A stretch of 64,000 bases of DNA, from assembly GCA_950295325.1 (NCBI GenBank), contig OX485803.1:14878001-14942000 (forward strand), given 5' to 3'. Both the position numbers and the translations under genes were made by a program. The notes beneath the pieces are model-generated. The model was given only the letters and a program-made list of their open reading frames with translations, ran no database searches and was not told where the DNA came from. This stretch comes from Polytrichum commune (lineage: Eukaryota > Streptophyta > Polytrichopsida > Polytrichales > Polytrichaceae). This document shows, in pieces, positions 13,601 through 25,476 of the stretch (the stretch's first letter is position 1; each line of letters starts with the position of its first letter).

Positions 13601-13674
13601 ATAGAGACATTTGAAAGAATATTTATTTTGTATATGTGGCAAAACATCTAATGTGTGCATTAAAGAGGTAGGAT

Positions 13675-13939
13675 TGTACTAGTGTGAGTAGAAAATTAGC
13701 ATGGAAATAAGTAGCGTGGGCCACACTAATTTTCTAATCATGGTGAAATCAACATGGGTGCAAAACCCCATGTATTCTCCTAAGTCTTCTTGAAGACTTC
13801 CGGTCAACACTTGAATATTAGTTATGGGATAAAAGGAGCACAAAATCAAATAATCATCCACATTAATTTTCTAGTAGAAATTTAGCATGGGCTCTAGAAT
13901 ATTCCTATGGCCCACAATAATAGGACTATATAGTGTAGC
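13675..13939. mobile_element. Family Q MITE, copy 2
   Basis: The right end matches copy 1 closely (CCCACAATAATAGGACTATA then TAGTGTAG). The left end is worn (TACTAGTGTGAGTAGAAAAT). Internal landmarks GGGCCACACTAATTTTCTA and TTGAATATTAGTTATGGGAT are shared with copy 1 in the same order. Confidence 0.65.
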
Positions 13940-14119
13940 TTGGGTAAACATGTTTGATGCCATTTTATTTTGATATTGATAGTACCTCGCACTAGGAGCA
14001 ATCTACTAAACATATTCGCAAAGCCATTTCTCAAGGGTTGTATTTGGAGATGTTTTATTTCTATATTTAGGGTGATCATTGTTGAGATGCCTTACCACAT
14101 GTTTGGGAAGAACATAACT

Positions 14120-14290
14120 TAAGGTAGACGTCCCTTATTAAGTTACTTTTCTCATTCGGACTCATGTATGCAAGAGGTATAAGGTTTAGTGTGGCTCCAA
14201 GAATGGATAGCTAAAGACAAATGTTAAAAGATTGGACTACATGCTCAATATATGATAACCATTCTAAGCTCAACATTATTGGTGTCTTCA
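14120..14290. repeat. Family P repeat, left part only
   Basis: Starts with TAAGGTAGACGTCCCTTA, the family terminal motif, and keeps GAATGGATAGCTAAAGACAA and ATATGATAACCATTCTAAGC, also seen at 38070-38450. No right end is recognised. Confidence 0.5.
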
Positions 14291-17200
14291 TTACATGTTT
14301 CCACCATTGTATTCCATTGTCACAAGAGTCAACAGAGAGGCATCTTTCCTTTATGATCTCACATGAGTATCCAATATTTGGTCAAAGCATCTAAAAAGTG
14401 TGAACTTGAGCAATTAAATGAAAGAGTCCTATTTGTGCAATCACAATGAACAAAGAATGCATAGAATTTTCTCATTTATATATCCTAGCAAAATGATCCC
14501 ATTTAAAACATTACTCAGCTGACGAGTTGTGTTCATGGGCCCCGTAGTAGATTAAAAAATAAAGCCTCTGGATGCCGGAATTCCAGTACCTCGGATTGAA
14601 TTTGAAGTCAGGGCAGCTGAACACAACCCATAAACTGAGTAATGTTATGTTGAAGAGTTTGGAAAGCTCTTCATAAACTGTTCCTTGGAAATTCATGTCC
14701 ATGTACACAGATAGATACAGCGTTTTGAGATAACCAGACTGCCACAGATTAAAAGATTTGGTATAATTCAGTAACATGTTCACGGATCAAGTATACTCTA
14801 CAAGGCTTGTGCATCTCCATAGTACTCTGAATTTCACAATCTTAAGCTTTCCTGTGAATACTAACATCTCATTATAGTGGGCAGCTTGATTGTACAACAA
14901 GTTCACTAATTAGTAATCTGCATCAAGTTGAATAATCTATCATACATTGTCAATCACTTAGTTTCAGGATCCTTTTAAATCTTCCTAGGTCTTTAGCGTG
15001 ATCTCAGCAACTTGCAGATGATTTTTTGATCACAAGGAGCTCTCAAATAGCTCAAAGAAATAAGAATTTCTTCATGGCCGTAACTCATGCTGTATAGCTT
15101 AAATACAAAATGCAAGCCATGCATCAGATAATCAAGGTGGTTTGCTCAATTGAACATACCTGCTTTGTGGCATATGCATTTTGAATGAAGCAGTTCATGA
15201 ACAAGAAATGGTTTTCCAAAACCTTAGTACGACAAAAGAAGCTATGGGTGTTGCTTTTTAAGACCAGAACAGGGAGCAAGAAGCTACAGCTATGTTTAAA
15301 AGCAACAACCTAGTTCAGACAATACCACCATGAGCTCGCAAATCTTAAAAGAAACTTTACAAAATTGCCCAGCATGATAATCACTTTTTCTCTTATACTG
15401 CTACATTCCTGCTTTGCTAACAAACTGACTCTTCCACTCCATTCTTGACCAACCACAACAACAGACGGCAGGCAACAAGTGCCAACACCATCTGCAACCC
15501 ATATGGTCAGACTCGAGATATACCCGCTCTTGTAAATGGCAGATTCCAACTTTATGTCAATTGACAGATCCTTCCATTCCCACAAACTGAAGAAAGAGAT
15601 GAATGATCACATGATCACTGCCATGATTCTCTCATAAACACAATATCAAATGCTCAAACTAAACAAACAAGTAGATTTCCTTTACACCACACCCACCTTG
15701 TCCAATTAAGCGTACAAGTTTGCTTGGAAAGAAGTAACAGTCTTTTGCACGTCAGTAAGCATCAACAAATGGAAGATCCTACACTATGGATATCGGCACA
15801 ACTTACAAGGAAAAGCACGAAATGCTGTATCAAAATCGTGCAAACAGGGACAATGACAATATCCTACAATGTTCCAGTTTCGCCTAGAGTTTCGCAACGG
15901 AACACCTTCCAAAACCTTCATAATTTAGATGTCCATGCAAAATCTGGACGACGAGTCCGCGACATATCTGTAAAGGGAAGACCGGGAAACTGCAACACAC
16001 ATCAAGAGCTTTGAACACACCTTCGATGCCCATCAAGAAGCACTTACGTGGAGTTAGGATTGCAGAGTCTTATGACCGCCTCCGCAAGGGTCAGGTTCGG
16101 TGAGGTAATTTCTGTCACTTCCATTGACAGTAGTCGGTTCTCGTCGTTGAACAAGGAACATTTTTATTTGAATGCACACAAAAGTGAGCGTCAAGAAGCA
16201 GCAATTCAACACGGAGTATGAGAAAACTATTTAAACTAATCCCTCCAAGTATTTGCTGCAACATACGCTATAGCTAAGTCAATTGCACGAATTGGACATT
16301 GGTATGCTAATGAGTACAAAATAGATCCACAATGGCTGATATCCCAGTGACAAATGGTAAGATCAAATATGGCCTAACTTTCTGAATGGTAATGCATCAA
16401 CGCTTTCGTGATAAGTGAAGTGTCTGAACGCCTACACAGTGGACATGATCCATTCTTTCAGCAGCTCCAGGTTCGAATTTGACGGAGTGGTAGCTACGTG
16501 CAGTTATCTTCAATTTCTGTTTTAGGTTGGAAATCCAAGAAAGGTTCTGTGAAGTATGAACACAAGTGGATGTGAAGGTGAAGCAGTTTTTGACACAAAG
16601 TATGAGCAAACTATTCAGACTAATCCCTCCAAGTTTTTTCTGCAGCAAACACCATAGCTGCAGAGGGTTTTGAGATCCCCAATAATTCGTTGTGTTGGCA
16701 ACTCAAGCCATGTTGCTAGCAAACTCTCCTTTTTATTAATATTTGTGGAACCAGACTACTTGCCGGTCCGGTTGCTACTACAAATCCAATGTCAAAAATG
16801 GATATATTCGTAGAGCATGAGCTCCTGGACTCAATGATAGCAGGGGAAGGATCTAAAGAGAATCATCCCAAAACAAGTCCAAGATTAATCCCAAGCTTAT
16901 ACTATGTGTAACATGTATATGATAAGAGTCTTCAAGTCATGTATATGACAAATCAACAATACATGCACATATTCACTTGTTGTCAACATTGACAATCAAA
17001 TCGCAGTCCGCATGAGTCCGCCACACATATATAAGTATATGTAAGGTATGTTGTCCTATTACCCAAAGGTTTCCCTTTCGAGCTTTAGGGAACACATTCT
17101 CAAAATAGGGTCCTAGGGTTCCGAAGTTCTCCAATGTAGTGATTTTTAATTTAGCTATTCACCAATGATTTATGATTCTCAAATATAGAAAATAGTATAT

Positions 17201-17523
17201 TCTGTGATCAATCTATCATTTTTGTAAATAAAACAGCCAGAAATATCCCTAAAAATAAATAAAAACTGGATGAAATTTCCGACTGCTGTAATGAATGTGT
17301 ATGAGTTTGGTTGGTTTTTGTTTGGGTTTAATCATCCATACGTGGCTTCGTCACTCCAACGGTGGTAGCCAATACTCCTCTCTTGAAAACTTGAAATGAA
17401 AATCTCTGCCTGTAGGGTTCTGGGGTTTGTGGGAATCAGGTCTTCGTCCGTTTGGATGCATGTCTTGAAGAGTTGAATTCAAGGGAAAGCCAATTCGGAG
17501 GTTGTAAGTTAGGGTTTCTGGCC
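14291..17523. other. Intergenic interval between OS9 and RUG3-like
   Basis: No protein is recognised in either strand; the small frames here have no family features. One direct repeat stands out: 16190-16275 and 16583-16662 share GAGTATGAGAAAACTATTTA-like and ACTAATCCCTCCAAGT blocks followed by TGCTGCA-type sequence, about 390 bp apart. A transcribed non-coding RNA cannot be excluded. Confidence 0.4.
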
Positions 17524-20500
17524 ATGGCAGCAGTGAGGAGGTTGGAGCTTTTGCGTAGGGGCTGTTCGAGACGAGTGCTGTCATCCTCGCCATGGAGTGT
17601 GGCATGTGGAACAGGTGAATATCCTTCCCTGTTGTGTATGGTGTCTCAAATTTTGAAACGGGAGCGAACATGTCCAATGCATTTATGTGCACATAAAATT
17701 GGTGTTGTTGCAAGTATGGGATTGAATTTGTGAATGTGGTTGATGTAAGATATAAAGCATCCACTGAACTTATTTCATAAGCACTTGTACCCCTCTCCCA
17801 TGCCATAACACTACGCAGCATTGCACATGAATTCTCTTTCACTTTCACATGAGAGGATGATCCACATCTCAACCTGTGCATCAAAAACTTACTGAACATG
17901 GAAAGTGCTGTATGCAAACCAGCCAACTCCCCACCAAAACTCCGGTTGAATTATTTGTGTAACTCTTATCTTATGGCCAAAAAATTACAGTATAAGGGGC
18001 AAAGAATGCAAGTCAAAACAAGAGGAAATAAATTCCATGATGACCACATGGCTCATCTGCAAACTTGTGATTGCACGAGTGCCAAGGAAGGAGGCCTTCT
18101 GAAGAAGGTTGCTCTTTTATACATGTGCATAACCGCCTCCAAATTCTCAAGCATCTAAGTCCTGCTGTGACTAAGCTGCTTCAAGGGAGTCATTCGCCCT
18201 ACTCACTATGGGCAACTATGGAGATGTGGATTGAAGTTCACCCGCAAGTGGCGTGTCCTCCCCGTGGTTCACATCGTTCAATGACCCAACAACCAGTAGG
18301 AGATTGTTTTTCTCTCCACATCTACTGCCTCATATAAAACAAAAACCTCATCTCACATTGTCCAAAGGGTCAGAAGGGGAATAAACATACACAAGGGATG
18401 CAAGTCATGACAAAAGGAAAGTATAATAAGTTTGCCACATGGCTCAAGTGCAAACTTGTGATTGCATGAGTGCCAAGGAGGAGACCTTGTGAAGAAGGTT
18501 GCTCTTTATATGTGTGCACATAACTGCCACCCAATTCTCAAGCATTTTAAGTGTTGTGGTGACTTGGGAGTCTTTTGCCCTACTCATTATGGGATAGCAA
18601 TAGGAGATTGTTTCTCTCTCTGCTTCCACTGCCCCTGGTTAGAAAACCCCATCTCACAGTGGGACCCCCTATAACCCTTTTTTTTTTTGTTTTTGGTTCT
18701 GTTTTCTGAAAACTGAACTGATGCAGGTAAGCTCAAGCAGTTTTTTGATCGAGAAATAGCGACCGCTGTCGTGAGGGAAGCTAGGGTACTCAGCTTTGGA
18801 GATGGAAGCCAAGGCGCTCTTGGACATACAGATTGCTTTGGCGGAGATTTTTATGACCCTGAGGAGGTGGAAGGGTTGCCGTCAGACATTGTGAGTGTGG
18901 GAGCAGGACATTATCATTCATTGGCTGTGACAGAGGCTGGAGACCTTTGGGCTTGGGGCCGGAACTCCGAAGGTCAGCTTGGTCAAAGAAGCATCCATTC
19001 TAGGTTTGTCGTCTTGGATCCATGTTGAAGTTTAGAGCATTTCCTGTAGTCTCCTGCAATCGACCTAATCTTTTGAGTGTCAAAAGTAAGTTGCATGTAC
19101 TAGCTGTGTTTAAGGTGCATTTAGCTATTTAACTCTAAACCCCAAACGTTGAATTCTGGTGAAACAGAAGCTCATGCCTCTTTCCTGGGAGCTGTACAAT
19201 GTCCTTCGTTTCATCCAAGTCAAATCATTAGCACTAGTCCCCTCTTCCATGCCAAAAAGATATAACAATAGAAAAAAGACAAGGGATCCACTTCATGATA
19301 AAAGTGAAGTATTTATGGCCACATGGCTCAAGTGCAAACTTGTGACTGCACTAGTGCACAGGACTTCTCTATGATAATGATCTCCAATTTATCCTTTTTG
19401 AGGTGTCTGAATTTTGATGAGAGATTCTTTAATGCCTGTTTTGCACAAGGGTCTCAGCAGGGCTTGTTGCTTTTCCAGAGAATCATGGCATCAACCACAA
19501 AGAGTACATGGGTTAGACAGTGTTGAAATTCAGTCAGCAACAGGCTCAGGAGTAGTTTCTATGGCTATTGCGAAAGATGGATCATTATGGGCATGGGGCA
19601 AGTCAAAACGTGGGCAGCTTGGCTTGGGTCCCAATGTCACACAGGCTCTTGTTCCTGCGCGAGTGAATGCCTTGGCTGGGCAACAAGTGGTGCAGGTGCA
19701 TAGGTACTACTAACCAACAAGCATTTCCAGTGTGTGGTTTGTTTTAAAATAAAATAAAGGTTATTAAATTTTTTTTCTTAGATTGTAGACATGATGACGT
19801 AGATGGTATTGTGTAACATGACCCTTGCTTGTATTCGGAGATAAAAATGCTGATCTATCTGTATTAAAGTGTGTGGGCCTTATCTGAACACACTTCTTAA
19901 TCTGTTAAGAATGGACATTGAAAAGACATGCGTTACAATGACGTTGGACTACGTACACAATATATCAACCCGTTCTAGGTTCAATAGTGAACACAACAAG
20001 AGGGCCTATGGCATCTCCTTAGAGAGAAAGAGAATTTTCACTTTTGCATCTCTACTCTGATTTTAAAACCTGGAATGATAATCTTCATGATCATCGCGAT
20101 TGCTAGGAGGATGAGACAATGCCTGAGCTGATCCAGCTGTCAAAATTGTCTAGAGTTGGAAGTGCCCACAATAGGGTAAATATAACCATTGAGAGACTAA
20201 TGAGCATATGCACTTTCACTATATATAGGCTTATGGCTGTTACCTCAACAATGCTTATTTAACTTCCAAGATAGCCAAGCTGCCTCACCTGAGGTGGGGT
20301 TATTGAGTTAGTAGTTTGTCAAACTTGCCAGAGCCAAGCAAGAAATCATTATTCTCGATTTTGACAAAAAAAATAGATATCAAAATTGGAGTGTGCAATC
20401 GGGGATGACACAACTTGTGTTGATTTCTCTACCAGGTAGCACTGGGCTGGGGCCACACTATTGCACGCACTGCCGAAGGCCACCTGTACAGCTGGGGTTA

Positions 20501-21941
20501 CGCAGCAGACTCCCGTCTTGGGTTTCAACCTGGAAAGAGCTTATTGGAGGTGGCTAATGATTTGGAGCAGGCGCATCATAGTGATGAAGGTTTTGAAGAA
20601 GCAGCAAACCAAAAGGTTCAAGAGGATATGGAGAGAGAAAAGACTCCGATTCTGGTCTGGGAGCCAGTACATGTCAACACTCTGACTTCTCGCAGCATGA
20701 CACAAATTGCCTGTGGATTTGACCATTCGCTCATCTTAAATGGTAGTGTGGCTTCAACTATCTAAATTTCAATTTGATTAGTTGCTAATTTCTATGTTCA
20801 CGTCCCAGTTGATGGAATTGATGCTAGTTGACATACATCTCCCTAGCAGAAAGCTGCTAACGGACAATCCAGAGCAGTCTGACCATTCCAGTTGTACACT
20901 TTTAAGTGGTTTTCTGCACACCATACAGCCTAATGAAGACCTCTTCTAACCTCAATTTTGATGGTTTAAAAATATAGGCATTAGAGTTATCCGTAAAGTC
21001 TCCAGTTCAATTCTGGGTAAGTTGTCTAAAAGGTGAGTTTGAGAGCTCAAGCACAAAGTCACCAAAGTTTCCCTAAGGATCAATTTAACATGCTAAAAGA
21101 GTTGGGCTGGGCTATAAAATCCTGGCTTTCCAGCTTGTTATAGTGGGTTGGTGGGCAAAGCTAGCCTTGCACAGGCCGAGCTGTAATTTAGGGTGGTGGA
21201 TCCCATGAGATAGACCCTGTTGTCGATCCTAAAGTTCTCTCAAAGTTTGTTGTATTGAAGGAGGAGGTCCAAGAGCGCATCTTGGTCCAAGATCAGGCTC
21301 CAACACAAGATGCGCTCTAACATGCTCTTAATAGAAAAGCCTCTCAAACTCCTACTCTGAGGGACACTGCATGTAACTTGATTTAGAAAGCCTTTTCTGA
21401 GACTTGTAAGGATACTCACAGTGTCAACTTTGTGGATACTTCAGATGAAGGGGAATTGTTGAGCTTTGGTGACAACAGCCTTGGACAACTTGGAAGGACC
21501 AATGCAATTTCAACCACGCATTCTGGAGGCGAAAATATTATATCGGACTGCATGATTCATGGTCCTCTCATCACGAGCAGGGTTTTGCACCTTAGTGCCG
21601 GCCTTGGTCATTCGTTAGCTCTGGATACAGAAGGATTGGTATACTCCTGGGGTTGGAATGCTGGATGTCAGCTTGGTAGGGACGGTGATAGCTCTTCCCC
21701 TGCAGTGATTAAAGATCTTTCAAAAGAAAACATAGCAAGCCTTGCTGGTGGTCGTGTACATTCACTGGCGTTGACATCAAGAGGTGAATTGTGGGTGTGG
21801 GGTAGTGGCAGAAATGGAAGGTTAGGACTAGGCAGCCCTGCTGATGAGCCTGCACCAGTTCCTGTTGAGAGCCTTGAAAGCCTCACTGTATTGCAAGCTA
21901 GCTGTGGGTTAGACCATACCCTTGTTCTTGTGTCCACATAG
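17524..21941 (+). CDS. RUG3: RCC1-repeat protein of the mitochondrial RUG3 type
   Basis: The five exons are 17524-17614, 18727-19003, 19479-19695, 20436-20742 and 21445-21941. Together they give 462 residues with matching phases, close to the roughly 445 residues I recall for Arabidopsis RUG3. Residues 1-30 (MAAVRRLELLRRGCSRRVLS) are Arg/Ser-rich without acidic residues, as in a mitochondrial presequence. Blades of a seven-bladed RCC1 propeller follow, with the repeated pattern GxxHSLAV...GDLWAWGRNSEGQLG: near residues 45-122, 135-195, 197-225, 280-330, 340-400 and 405-462. A charged insert of about 45 residues (EEAANQKVQEDMEREK) at about 235-275 is shared with RUG3. In Arabidopsis RUG3 supports splicing of mitochondrial nad2 and complex I assembly. 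The RCC1 family is certain. RUG3 orthology rests on length, insert and recalled similarity; RUG1 is the alternative. Confidence 0.88.
18000..18663. repeat. Direct duplication inside RUG3 intron 1
   Basis: 18000-18362 and 18390-18663 are diverged tandem copies: GATGCAAGTCA, CACATGGCTCAAGTGCAAAC, GAAGAAGGTTGCTCTT, AATTCTCAAGCAT and TAGGAGATTGTTT recur in the same order. A third partial copy (about 19285-19362, CACATGGCTCAAGTGCAAAC) lies in intron 2. A nearby fragment at 17876-17945 matches one arm of the family M element described at 28285. Confidence 0.7.
19865..20030. repeat. Family P fragment in RUG3 intron 3
   Basis: Carries TTAAGAATGGACATTGAAAA, TTGGACTACGTACACAATAT and CGTTCTAGGTTCAATAGTGA in the order seen at 38150-38240. 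The ends are lost. Confidence 0.5.
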
Positions 21942-21964
21942 AGATTTCAAAATTTAGGATCAAG

Positions 21965-22310
21965 AGTAAATGGGCTAAAACAGACACTTCTACCTCTGCA
22001 CCCACTTCTTCTAGGATGTTAAAAATGCGATTAGAACAAGATGAAGATTAGCAAGTTGAAGTTGAGGCCATAGTCATTTCCCTCGGAATTTGTCGGAGCT
22101 CATATGAATATCTTAATCATAATCAAAGTGTAGATTCTCTTTCTTACATGATCATGGAACTTAGATCCCCCAATTATGTTGACTATTGAGCTTTGTATGG
22201 TTAACAAATTTTGAGCATCTAGTCCAATCTTTTGTACATACATGTTCTCGTTGGTGTTTGTTCTTAGATGCACACTTTAACCACACGCCATTCAAATCTA
22301 GTGAAAGATG
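21965..22310. repeat. Family P repeat just downstream of RUG3
   Basis: Shares with 29811 and 32325 the ordered blocks CTGCACCCACTTCTTCTAGG, GATGAAGATTAGCAA, GAGCTCATATGAATAT, TAGTCCAATCTTTTGTACA and GTTCTTAGATGCACACTTTA. It begins only about 25 bp after the RUG3 stop, so it may contribute to the 3' untranslated region. Confidence 0.6.
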
Positions 22311-22384
22311 CTCCTTGGGGAACTATAGGACCATAATGCTAGGAACAATCTTTGGCAAGATTTATGGCTTTTGACTTAGAAAAA

Positions 22385-23880
22385 ATAATTAGTCGATGGG
22401 TAGAATTGACAGGGGTTAGGGCAAGAGGACAAGCATGTCTCAGGGAAGGTAGATTTATTTTGGATCACATCCTTACACTATGTACTTTAATTGAACAAGA
22501 GATATTTGCAGGTCGATGACTCTATTCTTGCTTTGGTGATTTCAAAAAAGCTTTTGACATAGTCCCGTGTGACAAGCTTTGGGAACGCTTCCAAAGATTA
22601 GGGGCACCACCTCATTTGTAAGATGATGTAAAAGTCATGTAAAAGTTATGCACTTCTAGCCTTGAAGTCAATCTAGCTAAGACTAAAATCATGATATTTG
22701 GCCGCAACAAAAGGAAATTAAACCAAGCAACATTTTACCTAGACAAGGACCAAATTGAGATCACCCATGAATACAAAAGTTGGGGCGAAACAACCCGTAC
22801 ACTCGTTCCTTGGAGGCAAGGGTTTAGGCATCCAACAAGGAACAAGTGTATGGGTTGGTTTGCCCAAATTTGAATACAAATGCCTTGGGATTGATTTTTA
22901 TTCACATGGTCTCTTTGAGCCATCTAGTAATAAGTGAGGAATTGCATGTATGAAGGCATTGACGGGAACTTTAAGGAAAGAAGCAGTAGTTGGCATCACA
23001 TGTTGGAAACTCAAATCTCACCCATTCAAGGCTTTAGTGCTTCCTACTTTTACATATGGCACCAAAATTTGGGACGGCAACTTGAATAACTCTCATCAGA
23101 ACGTCTGAGGAGGGCATGAAGATGCATATGATGTCTTACATCAAAGTGTGTTCTTCAACTACCTATTATATCTTATTGGTTGAATTTGGCAAACTTCCCA
23201 TAGAATTATACGCTCTTAAGCTTACTCTTCAACAACAACTCGCCCACCTATCCCCCTCTCGGCTAGTTAGTGTAGCAGCCTCACTATCTTAACACTTGGC
23301 TGAACAAGGATTTAACATTTGCTATAAATCAACAACCATGTGGAAGACATCATGGGGTTCATCTCATTGGGAAACCCATGACAACCCAACCACATCAAAA
23401 ACAACATATGTTGACATCAAGGGGATTTTTCTTGCTAAAGAGTGGAACTCTGTCTATCTCTCTAGGAAGAAACTAGATTACCTCCACCTCAAGGATTTTC
23501 TTAAATATGAATGTGAATTGTACTTGAAGCAACCATTGACTCCATCACGACACAAGATCATTGCTGCCTACCACACCTTGAACCATAGACTTTGCCATTG
23601 AAACTGGATGATGGACAAGTATCCCTATCTCTAAAGATACTAGACTATGCCACTTTTTCTCATATAATGCAGTTGAAAATGAGACTCATTTTGTGTTGGA
23701 ATGTCCCCTATTAGAGATAAGTTTCCATCATTATTTGAGAACATAGTTCCAAAGAGCCTCAAGTCTTTCATTCAATTAGACCAACAAGTTAACATTAGCC
23801 TCTTTCTCACGGAGGCTACCACAATCCACCACTCTAAAGCACTAACTAGTTTGAAACCATCCTAATGTACTTTTAGTCGC
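22385..23880 (+). pseudogene. LINE (non-LTR retrotransposon) reverse transcriptase, dead copy
   Basis: A segment near 22415-22618 reads GQACLREGRFILDHILTLCT, then after one stop LYSCFGDFKKAFDIVPCDKL, the reverse transcriptase palm motif with catalytic Asp. The Y/F-x-D-D block that should follow is missing, removed with the interval before 22659. Further on, LEVNLAKTKIMIFGRNKRKL, KCLGIDFYSHGLFEPSSNK, ALVLPTFTYGTKIWDGNL and TMWKTSWGSSHWETHDNPTT match the distal region of plant LINE polyproteins. There are several stops and frameshifts. A roughly 90-bp insert near 22777-22866 is flanked by GAATACAAA. It cannot encode an active enzyme. Confidence 0.8.
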
Positions 23881-24112
23881 ATTAGCTGTCTCAACATCTT
23901 GAACTTTAAAATCAATTTCTTTTCATTTCATGTCAATCAAATACAAGTGTCTGATTAGGATGCATAACCAAATTAGGCCCATTTCCCTTCATTACTTTTG
24001 AGTCAATTAAGTGATGGAAACTATAAGTCAACCAACTTGATCTACCTTCTAATACCTAGTGGGATATACCGGCACAAGTGTTTTTGGAATCTTCAAAAAT
24101 AAGGACTTGTTA

Positions 24113-24506
24113 GAGCATCCTCAGTCGGTCTAGGTAAAGCTCACTGCAAACCAAGACCTATCTTGCTTAAAATTGCTCAAAATTTAGAGGGAGTGCACCA
24201 AATCTTGCTTAAAATGGACAGATCCTCCCACACTCCCTCTAAATGTCAAAAATTTGGAGGGAGTGTGGGAGGATCTTTCCATTTTAAAGCAAGATTTGGT
24301 GCACTCCCTCTAAATTTTGAAAATGTGGTGTTTTCAATGAGGGATTTCACCTACATCAAATTTTTACAATTCTTTTTTCTTGAGAAATATCTCACGTTTA
24401 TTTAGGTGTGCTTCTAATGATGGTAATTTCAGTTTCTAATTTTAGGTCAGTCAAAAGATAGGTTTTGGTTTGCAGTGAGCTTTACCTAGACCGACTGAGG
24501 ATGCTC
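24113..24506. mobile_element. Foldback MITE, Tourist/Harbinger-like (TTA target duplication)
   Basis: The ends are nearly perfect inverted repeats of about 41 bp beginning GAGCATCCTCAGTCGGTCTA and are flanked on both sides by TTA (24110-24112, 24507-24509). A second inverted pair lies inside (AGAGGGAGTGCACCAAATCT near 24185 and its complement near 24295), so a single strand could fold into a long hairpin. A TTA duplication is the mark of the PIF/Harbinger superfamily. No coding capacity. Confidence 0.85.
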
Positions 24507-24979
24507 TTACTCTGCAATAGATGTTATCCATCCCAAACTCTTACTGGTGAAAAGTTCAAGGATATGTGTCTCACACAGTAAGTGGTGGATTCATTTGAGC
24601 AAGAGTGTTCAGGCAATTATGAGAGAAATGAATGCTTCAATGTGAGACGTTCATTGTCAGATATTCCACCTTATGATTCCCTGTCTGGTGACTAATGTAA
24701 AAGCTATTTGAAAAGTTGCCTTCAGATGGGTCACCATCTTGCTAAATGAATCCCAAAACATTGAGAGAATCCAAATTATGTGAATCTGTTCATGTCATGG
24801 AAGAATGCATATGCAACTGTGTGAAAAGATTGACAGAAATCCATTGAAGACTAAACGAGTGCTGTGATGAGCTCAAAGGACCAGATAAACAATTCAGAAT
24901 AAAATCTGGTAATTTAAAGACACAAGTTGTACACTGATCAGAACCTGTAGTCAACTCAATCAAATTGCAGGCTAGACCA

Positions 24980-25204
24980 GTGATTGGGGAGATTTTTTGG
25001 GCATAATTGGTTGAGATCCTAAGGTTTGTAAGTCCAACCGGTTCCATGTTGACATCCTTCAGTTTTTCTATACTAATTTGAGGTATATTCCACAAATTCC
25101 TCTAAAGTGATCGGTAATTCTCCTGAAGTCTTGAACTTCAACTGGTTATTTCTCAAACTCAACCAGTTCATCTGTAACTAACTGTCGGTTCTCCCCGATC
25201 ATTG
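24980..25204. mobile_element. Family G MITE, copy 1
   Basis: Ends are TGATTGGGGAGATTTTTTGG and, at the other side, CGGTTCTCCCCGATCATTG. Internal blocks CCAACCGGTTCCATGTTGAC, GAAGTCTTGAACTTCAACTG and TTATTTCTCAAACTCAACCA recur at 52535 (inverted) and 63365. It sits about 270 bp downstream of the COQ9 stop. Confidence 0.7.
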
Positions 25205-25476
25205 GGCTAGACTAAAGTTCATGATGCAAAAGTACATCAAACGAACCCAATGTGCATTAAATGGACCATAGTCAGTGATACAACAGATCTGAATTTAAAT
25301 AGCAGGTTCATCACCTCAGTGGAGGCTCAGAACTTTGAGCAAGCACCCAAATAACACCACAATAACTACAATATAGCGATGCGGCAACATGCAAATGGTG
25401 GGGGAGTCCATGGTTGAGTTACAATTCATGGAAAAAAGAAACAAATTTGCGCCTAAATCGACTGTTCAGTCTCTGC

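Noticed and set aside
15310-15585. 91-codon minus-strand frame between OS9 and RUG3
   Set aside because: Not similar to any family I recognise and without exon-like neighbours.
17351-17926. 191-codon minus-strand frame
   Set aside because: It is antisense to RUG3 exon 1 and intron 1, has no family features and includes repeat sequence.
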